In this document: piece after piece, positions 12,401-25,900 of the stretch
Numbering within the stretch: position 1 is the stretch's first letter
How the letters are laid out: each line of letters starts with the position of its first letter
Assembly (NCBI GenBank): GCA_903813345.2
Contig: CAIIXF020000002.1
Span: 21,406,455 to 21,470,454 of the forward strand
Direction: 5' to 3'
Length of the DNA stretch: 64,000 nt
From: Owenia fusiformis
Lineage: Eukaryota > Annelida > Polychaeta > Sabellida > Oweniidae
Notes under the pieces: model-generated
Told to the model about the DNA's origin: nothing
Database searches by the model: none
The model's input: only the letters and a program-made list of their open reading frames with translations
Translations under genes and position numbers: made by a program

Positions 12401-13298
12401 CTCATTATCAACAATATTTTTCAGATTCTTTATTGAAGTAAAAATAACAATAAGGATGAACATCCATTCTGGTTTACCATATCCACTCTTATCTGTCATT
12501 TGCGAAACTTTGGAAAGATCGAGGCAAAGATGATGACCATCATTTCACAGTACAAGAAAATTAAATTTCATACATAATTTTTTATTTTAAGCATCTCATT
12601 GCAGTATAATCTACTTATATTTCAAATAATGATGGCATGGACAATTATGAATTGTAAAATCTCGCAGAGAATTGTATAGTTTCTAAATAGCTGAATAACG
12701 CTGACATAATAGATGTCACCCTTGTCTGTCTTTGATTTTCTTGGGCTAGACCTCAATTCACTTCAATGCTAGAAACTTGCAATAGTCAGTTAATTTCATT
12801 ATTTATCAAAAAGTGTTGGGTGAATCTGTCTGAAACTCAAATGGCATACTATTGTATGACTCTGTCAATGTACATTTTGTGATAAAATCTCATGAAAAAC
12901 GAGAATTAGATTTCAAAGCTATTTAGAAACTCCTCTATTGCTATAATAGCATACCTGTATTATGCTATCATTTAAAGGATAATTATGTTCAGTATTCAAT
13001 TCAATAGTTCGTATACTCCATATACACACACATTACCTAAAGTAATTTACTAAAGCTACATATTTGAATTAATATTACTAATTACATGTACTTAGTATCG
13101 ATTTTCTCTTTAACATTGACAGACTTAATACTAGAATAAGAAAATGTATGTGAAGTCAAGCACTACTAATTGCTTTTTATTGTGTCTTTTGTATTAATAG
13201 CTAATTCCTGCCTGTCTGGAGCATGCACTTTGCTTTTTTACTTTGTCAGTCAACATCCTGTCTGTCAAAAGCATGCATGTATATGGTTTCATATGGTA
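9421..13298. other. Intergenic, only repeats seen
   Basis: No supportable exon. At 11262-11410 a palindromic element runs from GAAACCTGTTAAGTGCAACA to GTTAGACAGGTTTCACTGTA, the same AAACCTGT end family as 7510. At 11018-11036 the phrase TTTGTACAGGGCCTTTAATG recurs near 57307 as TTTGCACAGGGCCTTTAAT. Any 3' UTR of the TPR gene would begin at the right edge of this stretch. Confidence 0.5.
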
Positions 13299-13553
13299 TT
13301 ATACAATCATGCTTGGTGTTGTGACACTTGGAATGCTATCCTTTGTTTTTTCCCTGTCATATGCTATTTTCTTCAACATTCCATCGCAAAAACCAAAATA
13401 TTGGGTGGCCTTATCTTTATCTCCCATTGCTTCATGAACCTTGCCAATATTATGCAGTGATTTTGCAAGGTCATCATTAGCAACATTTTGCCCATATAGG
13501 TTTTCTTTCATATCAAAAGCCTCATTATGAAGTTGCAACGCCTTCAGCCATGC
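13299..13553 (-). pseudogene. Out-of-frame remnant of the last TPR units
   Basis: Just past the stop of the TPR gene, the next frame encodes LKALQLHNEAFDMKENLYG and then LAKSLHNIGKVHEAMGDKDK followed by ATQYF, both textbook helices of the same TPR array. The main frame has SLSGMA here, so about nine residues between GMA and WLK are missing and the frame is lost. I read this as a deletion not divisible by three that cut off about one and a half repeats. An undetected short intron could also join the two parts. Confidence 0.75.
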
Positions 13554-16009
13554 CACTCAAGGACGCAGCTACATCCTTATTGGGGACCTTCCCGTGAATC
13601 TCATTGCGCATAAGATAGCCCATGCGGAAGTAATTCAAACTTATCTTGTAATCAAGAAGCTTCATATGTGCATTCCCCATGCTGTGTAATGTATTGGACA
13701 GTTGTTCACTTGCTTTATCTCCACAGAGCTTTTCTATTAACTCATAACATCGGGTCAATTTTTCTAACCCTTTTCTTGGCTCTCCACTATCTATGTAGGC
13801 ATCACCCGTATCTTGTAAAATGTTCGAAAGTTCAATTGAAGGTTCTTCTGCATATAACTGTGAAGTAACCTTTTCTGCATCTTCAAGGTATCTTAAAGCT
13901 GCCCTTGTATTATACTGATTGTATTTGTATAGCTTCCCAATATGATGCATCAGTTGTGCAACTTCAGCGTCTGGTTGGTAGTTAACAAGTTGCTGTCTCA
14001 CCTGCATTGCATCAGTTAAAAACTCAATAGCTTTTGTTTTCTCATCAATCTCTTCATATGCTTTTCCCAAGGCAACCAAGTTTCTCATAATCTTTAAGCT
14101 TGGTTTCCCTCTGTATACTTCTTTCCTGACCATTAAAGCATCATGGAGCCATTTGATAGCCTCATTGGCATTTCCCATCAGCTGGAAAATATTCCCTATC
14201 TCTTCCATGGTATCAGCAACAGATACGTTTGGCTTATTGTCACAAATCAGTTTCTTCACACCAAGTGCCAATTTGTTATACTCCAGTGCTTTTTCTTTAC
14301 TTCCCAAGGCCAAACAGGTTTTACCCAGTTGTTCAAATGAATCACCCATGTGTGTGTTCGCTGTATTATCAGAAAGCTGCCTTTGTAGCTTTGCATTCTC
14401 TAGAAAAGGTTGTAATGCCAGATCAGGTTTCTGTACCTTCATATATATTTTGCCTACTGATTCAAAACACTCAGCTAGAACTTGGGTTGGTTTATCTCCA
14501 TCAAGTTGTCGAATGTATTTTATTGCATTGTTGTAGTGTCCAATGGCTCTGTTGCTATCATCCACTGCATGGTACGCCTTTGCAACCTTCATTAAGGATG
14601 ATAGAACTTGGCGGTTGACTGTATCTCCATGGACTTGCTTTATTACAGCTAATGCAGCCTTGTGTCGGTCTAAAGCTTTATTTGTATCTTTCAAGGTATA
14701 ATACAAGTCACCTATGCAATGTAGAATGTCTACACCTTCTTGGCAAGCACCTTTTATAGTATCCAAGGTTGCACTTGCTTCATAATATTGCTTCAATGCT
14801 TGCCCATTTTCGCCCAATTTAACATACATGTCACCGATGTTCTTTATGGTTCGCCAAATGGGCACCAACTGTCCCCGCCCAAGTTCTGTGTCCATTGCCA
14901 AGGATTTCATAAAATAATCAATGGCTCTATCAGGCTTGCCTAGACTCTTCTCAGACTTGCCAAGATTGTAAAGAGCATCAGCCAGATCAGAATGGGGACC
15001 TTTGCCATGTAATTTTGTATACATCTCATAGGCTTTATTAAAATGTTTGGATGCATCATCGTGCTTGCCTTGTTTGATACAAATGTCCCCAAGACTGGTT
15101 AAGGCATTAGCAACATCTTCATGTGGTTCACTTTTGTGCAAGGTATTTTTCATTTTATATGATCTCTCAAAGTACTGGGATGCATTATCTTTTTCACCAA
15201 GATCACTGTAGGACCAGGCTATGTTATTCAGCAGTTTTGCAACAAACGTGCTGGGAGAGGTACCATAAATTGGCCATACCACTTTATGTGCTTCTAAAAA
15301 ACATTGTAATGCCATTTGTGTCTCTGCTTGTTTTGTGTACACACCTCCAAGATTGTTCAAAGTAACTGCTAATGGAAACTTCGGTGGTTGGGCATATAAC
15401 TGACGCTGCATCTTGAGGCTATCACTGTAGAACCTAGCTGCTTGTTCTGTGTCACCTTTATCCTCATACACTGATGCCAGATCATACATTGAGTTAACAA
15501 GGTCATCATGTGGTACCTCCCCATAGATGGTGCATCTCAGGGAGAAGGCATGATTGTAGTAAGCGATTGCTTGTTTCATGTCACCCATCTTTCTATAGAT
15601 CCCAGCGAGGTTTGTTAGTATGACAGCCATCTGCCTATCAGGTTTAGGAATTATTGCACCAGTTACACCAAATGCTTCTTGGTAGTACCTCAATGCATTT
15701 GGATTGTTACCAAGTTGACTGTGGATGCCTCCAATGTCATTCAAAGAAATTGCTATCTCAATGTGGGGTGCATTCCCATGTTTTTTCTTTAGCTGCATAT
15801 TTTTCATAATGCATGATGTCAACTCCTTTATCAATGGGTGCTGATTCTCTAAAAGTAGCATGAATAAAATTAAGATACAAAATGAAATATAAATGAAAAA
15901 TAAAAAAGAGAAATGAAGAGACACAACTGTTAACTGTTGATGAATGCGACGAACAATTCTATTATTCATATGAAATGTACATACCTTTGGGTCTTGCGCT
16001 TGTGGCCAT
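13525..16009 (-). CDS. Tetratricopeptide-repeat protein, NPHP3/KLC-like repeat array
   Basis: Two exons: 16009-15985 (ATG GCC ACA AGC ...) and 15848-13525, joined in phase across a 136-bp GT-AG intron; total 782 codons. After MATSARPKENQHPLIKEL the whole protein is about 17 TPR units of 42-44 residues, the long spacing of kinesin light chain and NPHP3-type repeats. Unit starts include AISLNDIG, AVILTNLAG, AVTLNNLGG, ANALTSLGD, ADALYNLGK and ADTMEEIGN. The repeat folds into an alpha solenoid that binds proteins; no catalytic, NACHT or membrane domain is present. The large single repeat exon resembles TPR families expanded in invertebrate deuterostomes. The C-terminus is truncated in the 18th unit (see 13299-13553). 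Function unknown. AATAAA on this strand at 13175-13180 is a possible polyadenylation signal. Confidence 0.85.
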
Positions 16010-16444
16010 CTCTTCTGTTATTTCAATTCCAGAGTTCAATCAAAAAGAAACTCATCACTCGAGAAAATGTTTCTTGTAAACATGCCTGGTCTACATTTAG
16101 AGTTATGCATACAGGGTGTTCAACTAATTTGATAAATGTAAAAAGTTATTTGGTGTGAATAAAATTAGACTTTATTTTTAATTCAAACTTGAACTCAAAA
16201 TACATGCATGTATGTTCCATGCATGTATTGTTTAAGCCATATGTGTTAATCTGCTTCAATGTAATGTATATGTACATGTATTGATTCTTGTTTAAAATGA
16301 GGGTAGTATTTATTTACTTATTAGCTACCCTGTAGATGTTTCAACACTCAATAGTACTTGAGAATTACTCAAGAGGTGATATATTTTACTTTACATACTA
16401 AGAATCTATGTTATCTTAATAACCATATATAGACTTCTGTAATA

Positions 16445-17418
16445 CAGGGTGTCCAAAAAAAAACAGGACCGTAAGAAAGTTGAATAACTCGGTCAATTTT
16501 GCATATTTTGCCTTGAAATTTCAGAACTATTCAGTTCCTTCAATAAGAATTTTGTTGTGAAAGTTTGATAATAATCTACCAATTGAGTCAAAAACTACAG
16601 CTCCTTACAAAACATGCCCCAAATGTGCAAATCTCATCTCTATGCACAATTCAATCCGGCGAACAAACATGTTGATGATCCTCCTACACACATGTCTTTC
16701 TGAATGGACAAGTTTGTTCCAAGAACAATTGCTACTGGGGCTTACATCCTACTGATGAAGTGTTACAGCATCCATTGCATTCTGAACAATGCACTCCCTG
16801 GGTGGCAATGAGGAAACATGGAATCATCAGTCCCTTTTGGTTCGAAAGTGAACAAGGACCAGTAAGTTCTCACCAAGTTTTGGAGGTCACTAAGCACCAG
16901 AAGGGACATCTAAGGAGATAATTAAGCAGTGGTTTGAACAAGCCAATACCACCCCAACACTGCAAATGATATGCTGAAATGGTTTAGGCAATGCTTTGGT
17001 GGTCAGCTCATCAGTTGCAGAACGCAAACCATATGGGCAGCTCATTCACCTGATCTAAATCCCCCAAATTTTTGTCTTCGAGGATTTCTTAAAGCCAATG
17101 TGTATACTGACAGGCCTCTAACAATCTTAAGAGGGCAATAACTACCCCAATATTTACCATCCACATTAATATGTATAGGTAAGGGTCATTAACAACTTTG
17201 TTCGCAGGATTCGTTTGTGCATAGAGAGGAGAAGTGCCCACTTTGAGCATGTTTTGTAAAGGACTGTAGTTTTTGACACAATAAACGGATTGTCATCAAA
17301 CTTTCAGAACAAAATTCACATTGAATGAACTAAATAATTCTTAAATTTCAAGGCAAAATATGCAAAATTGACCGAGTTATTCAACTTTCTTACGGTCCTG
17401 TTTTTTTTGGACACCCTG
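16445..17418 (+). mobile_element. Tc1/mariner-like element with long TIRs, inactive
   Basis: Ends CAGGGTGTCC...GGACACCCTG inside a TA duplication (16443-16444 and 17419-17420). The inverted repeats run about 190 bp (16445-16635 and 17228-17418). The interior retains a transposase relic: AHSPDLNPPNFCLRGFLKAN near 17040-17105, matching SPDLNPPDFYLRGYLKEN of the element at 31329. The presumed third catalytic Asp is Asn here and the frame is broken upstream. Confidence 0.9.
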
Positions 17419-18149
17419 TAGTATACCATATACAGTAGAACCTGTTAAAACACACATATTGTTGAAGGATTTAAGCCCTGGACTTCAATGTCAGATATAC
17501 AAAATCACTAAAAGAAGATATTTTCAATGGAAAGTTTTGCAAGGGTAATTTCAATCTGTAGAGTCAAGTTGTCACCTTGACAACCACATAAGGAATGACC
17601 TTAGATGGGGTGATTGGTGATATAATGCACTGCAGTTATATGAAATACTGTGTTTAGATTGGCTGGAATCGGACACACCTTGCCTAGCTATGTGTGAATT
17701 CAATATTTGGTGTTCACTGAAGGAGGATCTCGTTGTAGTGAGATAAATACCATTGACATCACTGGTTATCTATTTGTAATTGAGATGAATATGTTAAATT
17801 CAAAATGGTTGCCAATGGTTTCAATTCTAAATGTTTCCCTGATTCAACAGTAATATTTCCTGACCCAATATACTGTTCTTTGCCTCCAATAAAATTAAGA
17901 GTAAAATAACAAATTCAATGACCACATGTATATGCTTTTGAGTGGTTTCCATTTAGGTTTTCCTAATTTCAAGGATCTTGTCAGCTTATAGTCTAATATA
18001 TAATGTAAAATTTTGCTCACGTTAAATTCTCAGACATTCTCAGCATTCACATGGTTCCTAACTATTTTAGCCAATTTTGAGGAAAATTTTGATTTTACTC
18101 TGACTTTTTCTTGACCATGCATGGCAGCCTTGCCTATTTGATTTCTCTA

Positions 18150-18325
18150 TTGCGTGAAATGTCCATTTGATTCAACTGGATGAAATGCCCACTTGATTCA
18201 ATTAGGTGAAATGCCCGATAGATTCAATTAGGTGAAATGCCCACTTGATTCAATTGGGTTTGTTTTTTGTTTTTTTTATATTTATTTATTTATATAAAAT
18301 TCAATTGGGTGAAATGCCCACTTTT
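18150..18325 (+). repeat. 26-bp tandem repeat, about five copies
   Basis: Unit TGAAATGCCCACTTGATTCA plus ATTAGG, repeated with few changes, then interrupted by a T-rich block (about 18257-18299) before a final copy. Confidence 0.8.
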
Positions 18326-19102
18326 AGTTTCAATGCTGAGGATTTACACCAAAACTTTTCACTGAGTCAGATTTTACTGTACTGCATGTTAAAATATAGT
18401 CAACTTCTTTGAAGTTTGATTTGTCCTATTAAAAGGCCTTCAAAGATAAAGTACTTTTAAATGTTGAACTGTTTCGTTTCTAAAGTACTTATTTTATCTA
18501 TAGATCAGAATGACCTCATGGGAACAAATATAAAGCTGTTTGCAAACTTAAGGTGAAATGTCATAGTTTAAAGATTATACATTGTACTAGCTATAAATGA
18601 AAAAAATTCATGTCATTTTATAGAAGCATTGAAGTTTATTTATGTGTACTTAAAACTCTTGTGATGATGTGTCATATGAAATCCCAATTTCGATCAAATT
18701 GGGTCGTGAATCGCTATAATATAGCATCTTCGATATTGTCAATGACAACTGAATCTGAATTTGAAATAATTGACAAAGACCACGCCATATGTTAATACAG
18801 TGTCCGTTGTCCCGGATGTCATTTTGATCGGTTGAATTATAGACTTTGTTTCGATGGTAGAATATTATTAACTGTATAATGAGTATAAATACACTTTGAT
18901 TGATTGTTGTTCCAAAGGAATTTAGTCTAGGTGCTCTATTAAACATACAGTTCATGAAAATCTAATTGAAGTGACAGTTATGACCACCATTTGTGACAAC
19001 GGTATCCGACTTTATCGCTGTCAGGCTATTCCGGTGTGTAAATAGATGAAAGAGTCAATTTGACCTTTTTCCATATAAATGGAAAATAGATGGCATCATG
19101 GG

Positions 19103-19145
19103 TATTCTAGCCCTACCCTAGTAGGGCTAGGGTAGGGCTAGAATA
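19103..19145. repeat. Perfect 19-bp hairpin
   Basis: TATTCTAGCCCTACCCTAG and its exact reverse complement are separated by five bases. The arms themselves are built of CCCTA-like words. Probably a transposon end or slippage product; the loop and arm are too short for a typical microRNA precursor. Confidence 0.8.
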
Positions 19146-19945
19146 CATGTAAATGTGTTGCCAGAACCACTTGATTTAAGAAGTAATTCCATTTGGATCA
19201 GCTTAAAACATCATTGGAATGTAACTATATGATCTTATTGACATGTGGATTGTGATTTCACATTAAAATTGTGATCCTTGTAAGAGTAAATGAATTTTTA
19301 AAGGTTTTTCAGCATGGTGTCAATGGGGATTTAGCCGACCTTTTTAGAAAACTAGAGAATCATTAGAATTTGAATAAAGGTAAATAACGGTGCAAATCAA
19401 AGTTGTTTTGATAGAAAATTACACACAGAATTCAAATATGCCATCAAATAGAAGAAAAACTTAGTATAAATGGTTAAAAATGCACATCTCCTAAAATCTC
19501 ATTAAAAAACGAGACTTTAACAAGATTTCAATGCTATATGGAAAAAGGACCATTCAAGGGGTTTAACTGTAATTTTAACATGTAAAATTCCTATAAAATC
19601 TCCCAAGATGAATTTTGTCAATTTTTTCTAAAACATTTTGATATTTTGATATTGAAACTTTAAACATGTAGGGAAAGAGTAATGAAATGATTATATTGGT
19701 TTGATTCATGCAATTGCATTTGTAGTTGTTGTTTTTTTATTTAAATTAATGTAACATATTTACAGGTTATAGTGGCTTTGATCCCCAAGGCTAGAGGGAT
19801 TTTGCTGGCCAATCATAAGATTTACATCATGCAAGAATTATTATACCATTTTATATTTGATTCAGAGGAATTTTAAGATAATCATTGCTTAAAATAAGTT
19901 TTAAATAATACAATTTGCCTTGTATGAAAACAATTTGGAACTTAC

Positions 19946-22900
19946 TTGCAATTATTTCGACAGAGTCGTAAGCTAGAACTTTGTCCCACAGACTGAGTAC
20001 CTGGTCACTTGCTAGATATCCAGCAAACGCTCTGATAAGCCAGCGGAATGCAATACGAAGCCTGCAAAATAGACTAATATTTACTATAAATGTACAATAA
20101 CAGAAGCTAGGAAGCTAAGAATCTAGGATATCTTTGCTGATTCATGATGTTATAGGTTGTAGGTAGTAATATTATTGTAGTTTCATGTGATTGTAATAAC
20201 CCCACATGATTGTTACACAATAGTCCCACATGAATGTAATAGCCCCACCTGAATGTAATAGTCCCACATGAATGTAATAGTCCCACATGAATGTAATAGC
20301 CCCACATGAATGTAATAGTCCCACATGAATGTAATAGTCCCACATGAATGAACATAATAGTCCCACATGAATGTAATAGTCCCACATGAATGTAATAGTC
20401 CCACATGATTGTTCCACAATAGTCCCACATGAATGTAATAGTCTCACATGAATGTAATAGTTCCACATGAATGTAATAGTCCCACATGAATGTAATAGTT
20501 CCACATGATTGTTCCACAATAGTCCCACATGAATGTAATAGTCTCACATGAATGTAATAGTTCCACATGATGCTAATTCCAGCATGATGCCAATCATCTA
20601 AAAATTGATCCAATGATTCCACATACAATAAATTAAGAGGCATTAACATGACAAAATGTCACCACTTTGTAAGTTGTTCGCTTGTTACAAATGCTGACTG
20701 CCAAATGTTGAATACTGTCCACAAAAAGTATCAGATTATAACAATACTGTATGAGATCCCTTCTGGTGGAGGCATAAATTGAGACTAAAGAAGTAAAACT
20801 TACGGTTGACAGCCAATTTGCTTGAGGTGGAAGAACAGTTGCGGTTCTACAGCTTGCAGAGTCTTTTCAAAGAGAACACACAGAGATACTATGCCCTGGA
20901 AAACAATTATCCCATACTTGGAGATGTATGACGTATATAAAGTCACGGGGGTAAAGCAGACCCAATGATGCAATGAGCTTGCTCGGCGGTATCATGACTG
21001 TGTATCGGGGCTTAATGTATAAGTGAGCTCGGCGGTAGGTTCAAACAACGCGGATCCTCAAAGCATGTGCTCATGGTATCATCGTGGCTAATAACACCCG
21101 TGTAAAGTGACCCATAATTTTTTCTCTCAGGATTTACCCAAATACCGAAAGTTCTCCATCACATCACCCTCTACATCCATTGAGGTACATGTACCCACAC
21201 CATTATTTTATTTCATACAATTCGCAATAGACTCATAATGATCATAGTACTGATAAAAATATAATAAATAGAAGTGATTAGATACTACTTTCAAATACAA
21301 ACCCTAAAAGTTTGTTTCAAAGGGAAATAACCCCAATGGAAACTTAGAAATAATAGAAAAAAATGTCTAGAAATTTTGATACTCATATCATGACATTTTG
21401 TTGTTTTACTAGCAACTGTTTCGAGAAAAGAACTGCTAGGCCTACAAGTCTATCATTTCTTGCGATGTAACTATTCCATTAGTAGGACGACAGTAATCTT
21501 ACCTCAGGATGTGAAGAGATTGCATGTAGACGGAAAAAATATCTCGTGTAGAGCTCTCGAAAAACGAAATATATTGAGACTGGATCATTGTACAGGTAAC
21601 ACAGGGTTGCAACTGAAAGGCAAATACAAAGGTTCATGTTATAAATTGTCAACACTTTCACACTTGATTATTCCAATAGGCCAAACAAAATGGAGCTCTT
21701 AACAATCAATATCAAACGTTTCGGGAGAGGGGCTTTGGGCACTTTCAAGTTCAGCATGATTTCCATTCGCTGAAGTATAATTAGGCCACTTTGCATGGAA
21801 TTATTGTTTTTTTGTACTTAGCAACTGGTATTTCACGTGTTCATATTGTGTGTTACCATGGTTACTGCAATGTTTATCTGTGAATGTATTGCTTATCATA
21901 AATATTTGATATACATCCACTTGTACATTTTGAAAAGCAACAATCATCATGCATATGATTCATTTTAAACCCAATGATGATATCTTTATGATTCATGAAT
22001 TTAATGACTCACCATACATAGTGAAGCCATGAAAAGGTATAACTCCGCTTGGAGGGTACATCACTGCAAAATCATTATCCCCGAGTCTGCCACGAATATA
22101 TGACTTAGCTGGAGTTGCGCTACTTTGTTCAAAGCATCGAAGAATTGATGTGTCTCGGGAAAATGGCAGCAATACCTATAAATACATAAATTATGGATTC
22201 ACATATAGTCATTCTTCTCATAACTATTGCTGCTTTTATTTTCTAATTTATTTTATAATGTTCTTAGTTGCAACTTTAGGATTTAAGCCTAGACTCAGTG
22301 CAATGTGGAATGACCATTCCTTGAAGGTGTTGGTTTCCAAATTTTGCACAAAATGCGCAGCGTCGAGTGTTAATTTTAAGAAACAACATGCTTAAGTTAA
22401 CCTATAGTTCCTCACTATAATATTTAAAAGAATTCAGTTCATCTATTGCTGAGAAATTGCTGTCAAAAAGCAGCTATTCTTTTGTGACATACGATATGTC
22501 TTACCTGGTAAAGGACATCTTCAAAAACAAAGTACTGGTCATCATTTGTTGCAGTTAGTTTCACATCCTGAAACAATGTCACTGTAATTAGTATTCAGTT
22601 TGCTCCAAATCTTGATTTTAATATCATTAATACAGGACACATAATATCAATGTGTGGTTGTCCCTGTGGTGTTCAGATTGGACTTTACTGTACTTTTACA
22701 CCATTCTGATCACTCATCATATCTTTTATTTAACAAGCAGTTTGTCTCTGAGAAAGGAAAAGCCACAAGATCTCTCATAATGATTCAAATATCAATTCTG
22801 AATAAGTGATTAAGTAGATCAACTTTAATTTAAAGGCCCACTTTGTGTATTTTCAACATTTTGTGGCAAAAAGAAGTCTTTAAGTACTTTAAGTAAGTAC

Positions 22901-25900
22901 TTTATCTTTCATTTGACACCAAAAACAGCTAAAAACAGGCCACATCGAAGCTTGCAATATTGTTATCAAAAAATAGTTTTGATCTGTCAAGCTTTATATA
23001 TCAAGTTCTCATCAATGTCAATAAAAGATGGCGAAGTTGTTTGTATTACATGATACATTCATTTTTATGGAAGTGTCGCCATCTTTTAAATCAAGAGTAA
23101 TTTAAAACATGCACTTTGTCAAAATTATGCATGCACTACTAATGATCTCTGAACTGAATGCCGTTTTCGAGGTGTTATTTTTTCCTTGGTTTAATATTAC
23201 TGCAAATCAAACTTTGTATCATATTTAATTGAGTGTGTTTTCTTCTAAATTAAGCATAGTGGGGCTTTAACCTGATTCTAGTCTATAGTCTATGTTGTAA
23301 GCTCACCTTATATATGAGGCTGTCAACCAAGAGGTCATGCTCAAGCACATAAGCCTTTAAGTGTTCATAGTACAAAGCATCCTGAAAATATACAGTCAGA
23401 TTCTCAAAAGTAAACATAGTTTTGTGTCATTTTTTAATCCAAAAATGAGTAAAATGAAAAGAGGATCATTATATATTAGATTCATGATCAGATTCATGAA
23501 ATCATAGGCTGCAGGGAGCAATGTTAACAAACAAAATGCTTTTTAAAATAATTCCAATAAGTTGATAAATCATGTTTTGTGGGGAAATACCAATTTGAGC
23601 TAGGTACAAGTATGAAGTGCCATTTGATATGTCACGTGACATACAATTTCTGCTCTGAAAATGAAATCAGATATGTGCTGACCTTACATCCCTGATATCA
23701 CAATAAAATGAACTTGTTGGTGGTTCAACATTGTAATTTATCGTATGATCTGTAAAATGAAGCCTTCTGATTGGTCAGTTCTTGTGCTGTACCGATCTGT
23801 ATTGCTACTGAGATTGTCCGCATTGAACATCTCCGTCGCAATACAGAAAATATTGGTACGGAGGAGACATTCTCAGTAGCAATAAAGAGGATCACACGAT
23901 AAAAACGTTATAGAATGATTTGAAGTGCAATACAGGATATATTCTGTCTCGATATTCTGTATTGGCACTCGAATGTGTCTCATTCCAATACGGAATTTCT
24001 CGAGCAGAATATATCCTGTATTGCACTTCAAATCATTCAATAACTTTTAGTGTGGTCGTCATACAATAAGGTAGCATAAATATAATCTAAATCGAGTAAA
24101 ACAATTTTATTACATCTTTAATATGTCATTTGCAGAAGAAACAATAATATCTAATCAAATGCTCGGTTTTCTTACAGTGATCTCCCTAGGATTTTTTTTC
24201 AAGTGGGTGCAAAATTCTCATTTTCACAATTCACGCTATAATTGGTAAAAAATACCAATTTTTTATGATTTTTCTCATTTTCAAGTGGGTGCAAAGGGAT
24301 TTTCAGGTGAGTACAAGCCTCTTATCAAAATCTCAGGTGGGTGCTGCGCCCACTTGCTTTAATGCTGGATAGGTCACTGTCTTATATTTTCAATAACAAT
24401 ATTGTCTATCTGAATTAAATGACATCTGTTCCGTTGTGGAAAAACATTACCATTAAAACCACATACGATCGGTGTAAAAAAGCGACCATTACTTATTGAT
24501 CACCCCTCGTACTACTTATCCTCATATTAATTGTTCATATTCTAATTCAACACTTTCTACTTTATTATCCATTTAAAACAATGATCAATTAATTTTTGTT
24601 TATTTTGCACTACCATGCAATCCAAGTTGATGTTTTATTGTTGAACTGTCTTCCTTATCATGAACAAATACTGAAATTGAATATGTACTTAATTGCTATA
24701 TTGTAAAATATCATGCTGATTATTTTTTAAATGCATAATTAATTGAAAATTGAGAATCAAGCTACATATAAACTGTCATTTAACTCAGTCTCAAAATTGT
24801 TAAAACATATCAGAAACTTGGGTAGGCCTACTCTATTCTTTAGCTTGTGTTATAAAAAAAATTAAAGATGAAAATATAATTGTTAGCATAAGTAGACAGG
24901 ATTTCAAGCATGAAGGAAAACAAATACATCACCCATCATTAATTTGAACAATTTATATGTCTTAATCAATTAATAAGTGTTAAAATATCCAATATTATTT
25001 TTCTATATACAAACAACAGATTGTTGTAAATCAGCCAGGAAAGGACGATCATTCATACTATTGTTAACTGGAAAAAGTTAAGGATACAACCATATGATGG
25101 TACATACAACAATACAGTATATTCTTAACAAAAAAGTTTGACACATCTAGTATGGTTACGGCTAGCCGATCAGTCAAAGGGTATCAATAATCAGTGTACT
25201 GGACACAACTAGGAGATATAGTTAAGGTAGCCTTGCCCAAGTCAGTCTCTTTTACTTATCTTGATTTCTCAATTCAAGATCAGATAAGTAAAAAAATACC
25301 GACTTGGGCAAGGCTATAGTTAAGGTTGCGGAAGGATATATATCAAGTTTAAGGATATGATTAGCACAAGAATATTGGCATTCCCTTCATAAAAAGCAAG
25401 ATCTTTTTTGGCAGGATATTCAGTGTAAATTATACTAGGATAAATTAATTTTCCATATTATAATGAAGAAACCATAAAAAGATTAAAAGACTAAAAATAT
25501 TTAGGAATATCTAAACAAGGATATAATAACATCACCTTCGTAAAAACAAACGTTCATAAGGATTAATTTGGAAGGTTCTAGAATGTCAACCTTGAAGATA
25601 TTATGGTTCTCAATATGTCTCATGATAGAGGCTATAACTGAAAATGAAAGCACATGCAAATATGGTGCGAAATATCCCAACATAACATGCAGTAAGCGTT
25701 CACCTTCCTGCCCAAATACATATGTGTGTAAGAAAAAAGAAAAGGCATGTTGCCAATACAAGATTCCAAAATGTGACCCATTGATGGATGATAAAAACGT
25801 TCCATATAAATGCAGAGGAGGGGGTAGTATAAAATGTGCAAAGAAGTCAAAGGATCATTTCTGTTACAGCTCCCAAGCTAACCTTTATTCTATATGTTGT

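Larger units (their letters stand above)
17419..19945. other. Intergenic / 3' side of TBC1D19; terminal exon not found
   Basis: Contains an AGAACCTGTT transposon end at 17436, a tandem repeat at 18150 and a hairpin at 19103. The last TBC1D19 exon (about 45 codons expected) should lie here on the minus strand, but no frame resembling it was recognised. Confidence 0.4.

Noticed and set aside
14143-15365. Several plus-strand open frames of 65-129 codons opposite the TPR gene
   Set aside because: Shadows of the long minus-strand coding exon; no domain or composition of their own.
15849-15969. Hydrophobic N-terminus (FSLFFIYISFCILILFMLLL) as a signal anchor of the TPR protein
   Set aside because: It is intron sequence: a clean acceptor at 15849-15850 joins to the ATG exon 16009-15985 in phase, replacing this segment.
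19103-19145. microRNA precursor
   Set aside because: The stem is only 19 bp with a 5-base loop, perfectly paired and made of CCCTA-like words; precursors have longer, imperfect stems and larger loops.
20107-20649. 180-codon minus-strand open frame with repeated HVGLLHSCGTITFMWDYY
   Set aside because: It is the 19-bp minisatellite read through; all phases stay open by arithmetic and no start or splice context exists.
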